A stretch of DNA of 64,000 bases. It comes from an uncultured Bacillota bacterium (GTDB lineage Bacteria; Bacillota; Dehalobacteriia; UBA4068; UBA4997). The stretch is from contig CAQWMM010000001.1 of NCBI GenBank assembly GCA_948907985.1, forward strand, positions 1-64,000. Reading direction: 5' to 3'. The notes under the pieces are model-generated. The model had not been told where the DNA came from. It saw only the letters and a list, made by a program, of their open reading frames with translations, and did not search any database. Positions 1 to 5,183 of the stretch are shown here, in pieces. The stretch's first letter is position 1. Every line of letters begins with the position of its first letter. Made by a program: the position numbers and the translations under genes.

Positions 1-1
1 C

Positions 2-244
2 CTGCACCAGGAACCAAGATATAGATTGATTAAGGGCGCTAAGCGGGTTTTGCGGGCGGCCAAAGGGGCCGGCGCATTGGCGGCGGGAATTTCGGGCGCG
101 GGGCCGACGCTGATTGCCTTTGCAGACAGCGAGGCCAAAAGCGCGGCGGTGCGCCAGGCCATGCGCCGCGCCTGGTATTCCTGCGGGGTACATCCCAAGG
201 TTATGATATTGGAAAAGGATACAAATGGCGCGCATGGCATATGA
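2..244 (+). CDS. thrB: Homoserine kinase, C-terminal fragment (5' end outside window)
   Basis: The open frame enters from the left edge and ends in TGA at 242-244; only about 80 C-terminal residues are present. The stretch LHQEPRYRLI followed by GAGALAAGISGAGPTLIAF matches the C-terminal GHMP-kinase part of homoserine kinase (the usual pattern is a DRLHQ-like segment followed by AxLSGAGPS). The enzyme phosphorylates homoserine in threonine synthesis. Aspartate kinase follows 15 bp downstream on the same strand, which fits an aspartate-family operon. An internal TTG at 26 is not the true start. Another GHMP kinase is conceivable, but the neighbour makes ThrB the best reading. Confidence 0.85.
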   Translation: MHQEPRYRLIKGAKRVLRAAKGAGALAAGISGAGPTLIAFADSEAKSAAVRQAMRRAWYSCGVHPKVMILEKDTNGAHGI

Positions 245-259
245 AAGGGGATACGATAA

Positions 260-1477
260 ATGGCATTAATTGTGCAAAAGTTCGGCGGCAGTTCCGTCGC
301 CAATATTGAAAGGATTCAAAATGTTGCCCGGCGCGTGGCGCGGACGGTGGCCGCCGGCAATCAGGTTGTGGTGGTGCTTTCGGCTATGGGCGATACTACC
401 GATGATTTGATCGCATTGGCCCGGCAGCTGACTCCTTATCCCTCGGAGCGGGAAATGGATATGCTGATGTCTACCGGCGAGCAGCAAAGCGTGGCCCTGT
501 TGGCGATTGCGCTGCAAAGCATGGGCTATAAGGCGGTATCCTTAACCGGCGAGCAGGCGGGAATCCGTACCGACCGGGTTTACAGCCGGGCGAAAATTCT
601 TTCCATTGATTCGGTGCGCCTGGAGCGGGAACTGGCCTCTGGCAAGGTGGTTATCGTTACCGGCTTTCAGGGGGTGGATTCGCTGGGCGAAATTCATACT
701 TTGGGGCGCGGCGGTTCTGATACCTCCGGCGTGGCGCTGGCGATTGGCCTGAACGCGGACTTCTGCGAGATCTATACTGACGTTGACGGCGTGTATACCG
801 CCGATCCGCGGATTGTTCCCCAGGCGCATAAACTGGAGGAAATATCTTTTGATGAAATGCTGGAGATGAGCAGCCTGGGCGCCGGCGTTTTGCAGCCTCG
901 CAGCGTTGAGGTGGCAAAAACCTTTAATATGCCGATTTGTGTGCGCTCCAGTTTTAATGATAACGAGGGGACGATGGTTAAGGAGGAAGTTGATATGAAG
1001 CAGTTGGAGCGAGAGGTTTTGGTAAGCGGCGTGGCTTATGATGACGATGTGGTTAAAGTTACGGTTTATGGCGTGCCGGATCGGCCGGGTATTGCCAGCG
1101 AGCTGTTTGGGGCGCTGGCGGACGCGAAAATTAACGTGGATATGATTATTCAAAGCGGCCATAAGGACGGCAAAAATGATATTTCCTTTACCTGCGGTAA
1201 AGAGGCCGACGGCAAACTGGAAGAGATTTTGGAGCCCGTGGTGGAGCAGCTGGCGGCCGAGCACTTCGCGTTGGCGGATGATGTGGCTAAGGTTTCGATT
1301 GTGGGCGCTGGTATGATTACCAATCCCGGCGTGGCTGCTAAGATGTTCAAGTGTCTTTATGACAACGGCCATAATATTGATATGATTTCCACCTCGGAAA
1401 TTAAGGTTTCCTGCATTTTACAAAAAGAGGGCGCTAAAGACGCAGTGCGCGCTCTGCATGATTGCTTTGGGCTGTAA
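260..1477 (+). CDS. lysC: Aspartate kinase (monofunctional, ACT-domain regulated)
   Basis: This 405-residue protein phosphorylates L-aspartate, the first step to lysine, methionine and threonine. Visible are the N-terminal KFGGSSV motif (residues about 7-13), the TGEQQSVALLA segment, the GRGGSDTSG nucleotide/substrate loop (around residue 150) and two C-terminal ACT repeats (about 265-405, with PDRPGIASELF and NPGVAAKMFKCL). The length is typical of Bacillus/Corynebacterium-type monofunctional enzymes. The ATG at 260 has an AAAGGGG ribosome site 7-8 bp upstream. It is probably co-transcribed with thrB. An internal in-frame start (see 995) suggests alpha/beta subunits. Feedback regulation by lysine and/or threonine is inferred from the ACT domains only. 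Confidence 0.95.
   Translation: MALIVQKFGGSSVANIERIQNVARRVARTVAAGNQVVVVLSAMGDTTDDLIALARQLTPYPSEREMDMLMSTGEQQSVALLAIALQSMGYKAVSLTGEQAGIRTDRVYSRAKILSIDSVRLERELASGKVVIVTGFQGVDSLGEIHTLGRGGSDTSGVALAIGLNADFCEIYTDVDGVYTADPRIVPQAHKLEEISFDEMLEMSSLGAGVLQPRSVEVAKTFNMPICVRSSFNDNEGTMVKEEVDMKQLEREVLVSGVAYDDDVVKVTVYGVPDRPGIASELFGALADAKINVDMIIQSGHKDGKNDISFTCGKEADGKLEEILEPVVEQLAAEHFALADDVAKVSIVGAGMITNPGVAAKMFKCLYDNGHNIDMISTSEIKVSCILQKEGAKDAVRALHDCFGL
995..1477 (+). CDS. Possible in-frame beta subunit of aspartate kinase from an internal start
   Basis: Inside lysC, in the same frame, an ATG at 995 (Met246 of the full protein) is preceded by a textbook AAGGAGG at 980-986. Initiation here would give a 160-residue polypeptide made of the two ACT domains. 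Bacillus subtilis aspartokinase II and the Corynebacterium enzyme are known to make an alpha2beta2 complex with a beta subunit of about 160-170 residues from such an internal start. The Shine-Dalgarno match is seen directly; that it is used here is inferred. Confidence 0.5.
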   Translation: MKQLEREVLVSGVAYDDDVVKVTVYGVPDRPGIASELFGALADAKINVDMIIQSGHKDGKNDISFTCGKEADGKLEEILEPVVEQLAAEHFALADDVAKVSIVGAGMITNPGVAAKMFKCLYDNGHNIDMISTSEIKVSCILQKEGAKDAVRALHDCFGL

Positions 1478-1569
1478 ATTTTTTGCGGAACAAAAAAGAC
1501 TAAAATTTAAGGTTTTAGCCTGCTGAAGTTCTTGACGATAGCAGGAAAATTGTTTATATTAAATAAAAG

Positions 1570-1638
1570 CTACCCGTTGAACAGGTAGTTCAGCTTGTCG
1601 AATAAGTCCCTGATTGTAATAACAATTTGGGACTTATT
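1570..1638. repeat. Two inverted repeats downstream of lysC
   Basis: A 5-bp stem (CTACC 1570-1574 / GGTAG 1584-1588) is followed by a perfect 10-bp inverted repeat, AATAAGTCCC (1601-1610) with GGGACTTATT (1629-1638). There is no long T tract after the stem, so it is not a classical intrinsic terminator. It lies where the GC-rich chromosome gives way to AT-rich accessory DNA and may be a terminator or an element end. Confidence 0.5.
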
Positions 1639-1684
1639 CTGTAAGAAAAGATATTTAGGAATTTAAGGTGTTTAACTAACAGTT

Positions 1685-1713
1685 TTGTCTAATATCAAAC
1701 CAAATGATATAAT
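1685..1713 (+). promoter_or_regulatory. Sigma-A-type promoter
   Basis: TTGTCT (1685-1690), a 17-bp spacer and a perfect TATAAT (1708-1713) lie just upstream of the small ORF starting at 1726/1735. Confidence 0.55.
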
Positions 1714-1734
1714 AGAAATAAGTAGATGTTAAAC

Positions 1735-1971
1735 ATGAACAAAGAAAGAGATACCGCAAAAGATGCTGCTACCAAATTAGCTAAACACAGACTAAGCGTT
1801 CTTGAAATGGCTCAATCCCTTGCTGCTGAAAAAAAGGTAAAACAACAGAACATTAAAACAATTAAGCCCGATTTTACAGATACAAATTCAGATACAAATT
1901 TAGGTACAAAATTTAATGATAACGAAAATCTTGATAAAAAAAACAGGAAGCAATTTAGAAAAAAACACTAG
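1735..1971 (+). CDS. Small hypothetical protein, possible remnant of a transposase N-terminus
   Basis: This 78-residue ORF (81 from the ATG at 1726) lies behind a good promoter but has no clear ribosome site. The segment KLAKHRLSVLEMAQSL resembles the N-terminus of IS481-type transposases (RLSVLELAxxLGNV pattern). The sequence then diverges into a hydrophilic Asn/Asp/Lys-rich tail with TDTNSDTN-like repeats and no DDE region. It may be a decayed IS fragment at the left end of the insert, or an unrelated small protein. Composition is AT-rich, unlike lysC. Confidence in expression is low. Confidence 0.35.
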   Translation: MNKERDTAKDAATKLAKHRLSVLEMAQSLAAEKKVKQQNIKTIKPDFTDTNSDTNLGTKFNDNENLDKKNRKQFRKKH

Positions 1972-1984
1972 TGCGTATGATGGT

Positions 1985-2053
1985 ATGATTACTTTAATAT
2001 TTTTAGTTGCAGTAATAGTTATTTTATATATTTTTTTCGATAAAGTTATTTAA
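1985..2053 (+). CDS. Putative 22-residue hydrophobic peptide
   Basis: The frame ATG (1985) to TAA (2051) encodes MITLIFLVAVIVILYIFFDK plus two residues. This is a single predicted membrane helix with a short charged tail, the general shape of type I toxin peptides or small membrane peptides. There is no convincing ribosome site, and no antisense RNA can be shown. It could be chance in AT-rich DNA. Confidence 0.2.
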   Translation: MITLIFLVAVIVILYIFFDKVI

Positions 2054-2115
2054 TTTTTATAAGTTATTATCGTATAGTTTTGTCAAAAATGCGAGAGGAA
2101 GTTTAACTGAAAGAA

Positions 2116-2568
2116 ATGTTTATCAGAAATTATCAGCCTGGTGATTGCAGAGAATTAGCGGATTTATTTTATAAAACGGTGCATACGATTAACGCCAGCG
2201 ATTATTCAAAAGAGCAACTGGACGCTTGGGCAAGTGGGCAGGTCGATTTGGCAATATGGAACCAGTCATTTTTGGAACATTATACATTAGTTGCTGTTGA
2301 AAATGATACGATTGTGGGATTTGGCGATATAGATAAGCTGGGTTATCTTGACCGTTTGTTTGTGCATAAGGATTATCAGGGCGAGGGCGTAGGTTCGGCT
2401 ATTTGTAGCAGGTTAGAGCAGACAGTTTCTGATAAAGTATTTACTTATGCTTCTATTACTGCCAAAGGTTTTTTTACTAAAAGAGGCTATATGGTTGTTA
2501 AAGAACAACAGGTTGAGAGGTCAGGCGTTTGGCTTATCAATTTTGTTATGGAAAAAGAATTATTATAG
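2116..2568 (+). CDS. GNAT family N-acetyltransferase (element A copy)
   Basis: This 150-residue protein has the GNAT fold: an N-terminal beta strand (MFIRNYQPGDCRELADLFYK), the central VGFGDIDKLGYLDRLFVHKD strand, and the acetyl-CoA P-loop-like DYQGEGVGSAIC (matching Q/RxxGxG/A). The substrate cannot be predicted. It is the first gene of a block duplicated at 23798-26685; the two GNAT copies are about 91% identical by hand count. Upstream GAGAGGAAG at about 2092-2100 may act as ribosome site. It is transcribed toward the PEBP and TPR genes and probably forms an operon with them. Confidence 0.85.
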   Translation: MFIRNYQPGDCRELADLFYKTVHTINASDYSKEQLDAWASGQVDLAIWNQSFLEHYTLVAVENDTIVGFGDIDKLGYLDRLFVHKDYQGEGVGSAICSRLEQTVSDKVFTYASITAKGFFTKRGYMVVKEQQVERSGVWLINFVMEKELL

Positions 2569-2624
2569 CTTTTTATTATTACAAAATAAAAATGCGGCTG
2601 GATTTATAGCAGGAGAAACTATAT

Positions 2625-3092
2625 ATGGAACAGAAAATTTTACAATTCGAATGTATCGGTATAAAGGACGGCGGCGTTTTTCCGCTGGCTAATACCGGGC
2701 GTGGGCGTAATGTTTCGCCGGAATTTGTAATACATAATTTAGCGCCAAGTGCGCAGACGCTGGTTATAACTTTGGAGGATTTAAGCCACCCGATAAGTAA
2801 TTTTACCCATTGGCTTATCTGGAACATACCGGCAATGTCCAAAATCCCGGCGGCTATCCCGGCCGGAAAAATCGTTGCCGAATTGGGCAATGCCGTGCAG
2901 GGAGCAGCTTATGGCTGGCACCGTTATGCCGGGCCTAAACCGCCTAAAGGCAAAACGCATAAGTACCGCTTCATGATTTATGCGCTGGACTGCCGGCTGG
3001 ATTTGGGAGCAGCTGCAACCAAGCGAAAGGTGCTTAAAAAGGCTGCCGGCCATATTATCCAGCAAGGCATTATTTGCGGTTATTTTGAATAA
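2625..3092 (+). CDS. YbhB/YbcL (PEBP, Raf-kinase-inhibitor-like) family protein
   Basis: This 155-residue protein has the two signature regions of bacterial phosphatidylethanolamine-binding-like proteins: LVITLEDLSHP...FTHWLIWNIP (about residues 45-70) and YGWHRYAGPKPPKGKTHKY (about 97-115, the GxYxGPxPPxGxxHRY motif). The molecular function of bacterial YbhB proteins is largely unknown; they are probably cytoplasmic small-ligand binders. The start is ATG 2625 after AGGAG at 2611-2615. It lies 56 bp after the GNAT gene and 23 bp before the TPR-like gene, so operon membership is likely. A near-identical copy lies at 24761-25228. Confidence 0.88.
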   Translation: MEQKILQFECIGIKDGGVFPLANTGRGRNVSPEFVIHNLAPSAQTLVITLEDLSHPISNFTHWLIWNIPAMSKIPAAIPAGKIVAELGNAVQGAAYGWHRYAGPKPPKGKTHKYRFMIYALDCRLDLGAAATKRKVLKKAAGHIIQQGIICGYFE

Positions 3093-3115
3093 TTAATTTG
3101 AAAGGTGTGGAATAA

Positions 3116-3595
3116 ATGGCAGAATATTTAGCGGAAGAGTTATCCGAGGAAATTCAGGCCAAAATGGACGAGTTGGCGCAAAAAGGCAACCGGCTGGAAA
3201 AGGAGGGACGTCTGGCGGAGGCTGTGTCAGCCTGGCAAGAGGGGTTGGCGCTGATACCGGAGCCACAGCAGTTTTACGGCCAAACGGTATGGTTTTTGGC
3301 GGCTATTGGCGATGTTTATTTTCAGCAGGGTAAATATGCTCTGGCGCATGAATGTTTTGATAAGGCCAGAGGTAATATGACCGGTGAGGGATATGGCAAT
3401 CCTTTTGTAATGCTGCGTTTAGGGGAATGCTGCCTGGAAATTGGCGATGAGAAAAATGCCCTGGAATATCTGCTGCGATCCTATATGTTTGAGGGCGAGG
3501 AGATTTTTGCACCGGATGATGAGGGTGAAGATGATGGAGCCAAATATTTTGAATTTTTAAGGACGCGCATTGATTTGGGATTGGATACTGATTGA
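3116..3595 (+). CDS. Small TPR-like acidic protein
   Basis: This 159-residue acidic protein has helical pairs in TPR arrangement: KGNRLEKEGRLAEAVSAWQE (about 25-44), a GDVYFQQGKYALAHECFDKA segment (about 65-84) and a LGECCLEIGDEKNALEYLL segment (about 102-120). It ends with an acidic DDEGEDDGAKYFEFL tail. No enzyme motif is seen. Proteins of this size and shape occur as protein-interaction or immunity-type proteins; that is analogy only. The start has AAAGGTGTGG about 8 bp upstream. It is duplicated at 25252-25731. Confidence 0.7.
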   Translation: MAEYLAEELSEEIQAKMDELAQKGNRLEKEGRLAEAVSAWQEGLALIPEPQQFYGQTVWFLAAIGDVYFQQGKYALAHECFDKARGNMTGEGYGNPFVMLRLGECCLEIGDEKNALEYLLRSYMFEGEEIFAPDDEGEDDGAKYFEFLRTRIDLGLDTD

Positions 3596-3846
3596 GCAGT
3601 TATATTAGGTTTTTTTAATAAATGGTGGTTAAAAATCCATAGTTTAGGGGTTCAATGAACCCCCAAATGGCTAACAAATAGCTAATAATGGCAAATAGGG
3701 CTGGGTGTTTTGAGTTTTAGGGGTTCGGTGAACCCGTTGAATGCTGCAATTTTGTTTGATAAGATGCTGTGCAACATGGTTGTGTATGTAAATTTTATGC
3801 AGGCATACAGGGAAGTTTATTAAAACTAAATTTGATTGTTAAATTA

Positions 3847-3888
3847 GCGAAATGTGGGTGAATGAATGCGCATACATTTCGCTTTTTT
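3847..3888 (+). terminator. Intrinsic terminator with a complementary downstream arm
   Basis: A perfect 9-bp stem, GCGAAATGT (3847-3855) with ACATTTCGC (3874-3882), is followed by TTTTTT. The loop can alternatively pair with 3918-3935, so two exclusive folds are possible. The stem and loop are unchanged in copy B (25984-26025). Confidence 0.75.
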
Positions 3889-4210
3889 ATGTGTTTTAGC
3901 AGAAAGTTGAGCCAGAAATGCGCATTGATTCACCCTTGAATGCTGAAAGTTTTTTTTGGGAACAGGCATTTTGACAGGTTTTTGAGCAATATTGAGGTTA
4001 TATATTGGTGTGAGTTTGTTTGAGAAAGCTCTATATCTGGCATTTAATCCGATAACGAAAGTAACTTGAAAGAGTAAATTTACACTTCTAGTTTGGGTTT
4101 TGGGACTGCCAAGGCAGAGCAAGCATAGGCTGAAGATATCTTCAGCCGCTTTGTTGGGGAGTAAGGCTCCCCAATCCCCAGATGTCCCTCGCCGGTTGGC
4201 GAGGGATAAT

Positions 4211-4302
4211 TTTAATGAACACTTAACGATTGGCGAGCCGTAGGCGATGACAGAGTTTAGTGTGAATTAATCCATTTGTCTTTAGACAAATGGAAACCTT
4301 AT
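4211..4302. repeat. Dispersed repeat unit, copy 1
   Basis: The unit starts GAACACTTAACGATTG, continues with CAGAGTTTAGTGTGAA and ends in a hairpin CCATTTG...CAAATGG. It recurs at 61829-61918 on the chromosome far from the element, with a second truncated copy right after it. The function is unknown; it looks like a small mobile or REP-like unit. Confidence 0.7.
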
Positions 4303-4321
4303 AGAATAGGAGGATCAGAAA

Positions 4322-4636
4322 ATGAAGAGTAACGATAGATATGAATTGTGTCTGCGGTTAAGTCAGGCAGAAAAAGAACAGTTAGAAACAAATGCGGATA
4401 AGTGTGGTTTATCTAAAAGTGTATATCTGCGGCGGTTGATTATGGGGACACCGGTTAAGGCCAAGCCAAGCGCAGAGATTAGGGAGCTTAGAGTTGAGAT
4501 ACATAAGATTGGTTCAAATATCAACCAGATTGCCCGTAGCATCAATGCCGGGCAAGGTTCGCCAGATGTAGCTCAAAAGGCTTTGTTTTTGTTGGGTAAA
4601 GTTTATGAAATGATGTATGAGATAGCGAAAAGGTGA
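4322..4636 (+). CDS. MobC-like plasmid mobilisation relaxosome protein
   Basis: This 104-residue protein opens with a ribbon-helix-helix-like segment (RYELCLRLSQAEKEQLETNA, then CGLSKSVYLRRLIMG). The C-terminal half reads IRELRVEIHKIGSNINQIAR with SINAGQG, the pattern of the bacterial mobilisation protein MobC family, which helps open oriT for a relaxase. The start ATG has AGGAGG at 4309-4314. No relaxase gene is found anywhere in the window, so mobilisation would have to be in trans or has been lost. A paralogue (about 88% identical by hand count) is at 26371-26685, in the same place relative to the hairpin array. Confidence 0.85.
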   Translation: MKSNDRYELCLRLSQAEKEQLETNADKCGLSKSVYLRRLIMGTPVKAKPSAEIRELRVEIHKIGSNINQIARSINAGQGSPDVAQKALFLLGKVYEMMYEIAKR

Positions 4637-4669
4637 CAAAACGAATAGCTAGCACATATTGTGTTTTAA

Positions 4670-4698
4670 TTGTATTTGTATGTTTTAAATGGTATAAT
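4670..4698 (+). promoter_or_regulatory. Sigma-A-type promoter at the start of the cargo slot of element A
   Basis: TTGTAT (4670-4675), a 17-bp spacer and TATAAT (4693-4698) lie between mobC and the MazG-like gene. A second TATAAT at 4803-4808 lacks a good -35 box. Confidence 0.5.
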
Positions 4699-4843
4699 GT
4701 GAAAATCAAAGAAGCCAAGCTGAAAGCGCAGGCTGATTTGTTTTTGAACAAATACCATAGTGCAGTTTGTATGAATTAGGTGAAAAGAATTTTTTCCTAT
4801 GGTATAATATATATTATAATGGGTTTTATTGGAGGAAAATACG

Positions 4844-5167
4844 ATGGCTATAAAATATAATAAACTGGTGAGGGATAAAATACCGGAAATTATTGAAGCG
4901 TCTGGTAAAAACTGTATTACTGAAATATTGACAGATGAGCAATATTTGCAAATGCTGGATGCTAAGCTTGATGAGGAATTGGCGGAATATCATCAGGAGC
5001 AGAATTTGGAGGAATTGGCGGATTTGCTGGAGGTTATCTATGCCTGTGCAGTGGCTCATGGCTATTCTGTTGCCGAGTTGGAGCGGATACGTGCGGATAA
5101 GGCTGCCAAACGAGGCGGTTTTGAAAAAAGAATTTTGTTAAGGGAAGTAATTGAAGAAAATAAATGA
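4844..5167 (+). CDS. MazG-like / phosphoribosyl-ATP pyrophosphohydrolase-like protein
   Basis: This 107-residue all-alpha NTP-pyrophosphatase-type protein has KYNKLVRDKIPEII at the start, DEELAEY (EExxE-like metal site) and LEELADLLEVIYA (ExxD) in the middle, and KRGGFEKRI at the end, as in the compact MazG-like house-cleaning family. Such enzymes hydrolyse nucleoside triphosphates; the substrate here is unknown. The ATG at 4844 is chosen because GGAGG (4831-4835) lies 8 bp upstream; a TTG at 4829 overlaps that site. It is 16 bp upstream of the helicase-methyltransferase gene and may be co-transcribed. MazG-like proteins also occur with phage-defence genes. Confidence 0.82.
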   Translation: MAIKYNKLVRDKIPEIIEASGKNCITEILTDEQYLQMLDAKLDEELAEYHQEQNLEELADLLEVIYACAVAHGYSVAELERIRADKAAKRGGFEKRILLREVIEENK

Positions 5168-5183
5168 AGGATAGGGATTAGTT

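Larger units (their letters stand above)
3596..4321 (+). other. Hairpin-rich non-coding region upstream of mobC, copy A (candidate oriT/ncRNA)
   Basis: No credible ORF is seen in this 726-bp stretch. It contains two GGGGTTC...GAACCCC-type stems (about 3650-3665 and 3719-3736), an intrinsic terminator (3847-3888) and an 18-nt arm at 3918-3935 complementary (17 of 18) to the terminator loop (3856-3873). Three more hairpins follow just before mobC: a perfect 20-bp palindrome (4128-4147), TTGGGGA/TCCCCAA (4154-4174) and CCCTCGCC/GGCGAGGG (4186-4205). The block is conserved in copy B. Dense inverted repeats beside a MobC gene suggest an origin of transfer; the terminator part suggests a small RNA. 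Confidence 0.55.
2116..4640 (+). repeat. Duplicated backbone block, copy A
   Basis: Gene order GNAT, PEBP, TPR-like, hairpin-rich non-coding DNA, MobC is repeated at 23798-26690. Similarity covers genes and the non-coding region alike, including an identical terminator core and the paired hairpins. The main difference is an extra minus-strand GNAT gene in copy B. Confidence 0.9.

Noticed and set aside
4637..4830. Short frame (about 27 codons from GTG 4698) after mobC.
   Set aside because: No ribosome site and no recognisable sequence; it overlaps promoter elements.
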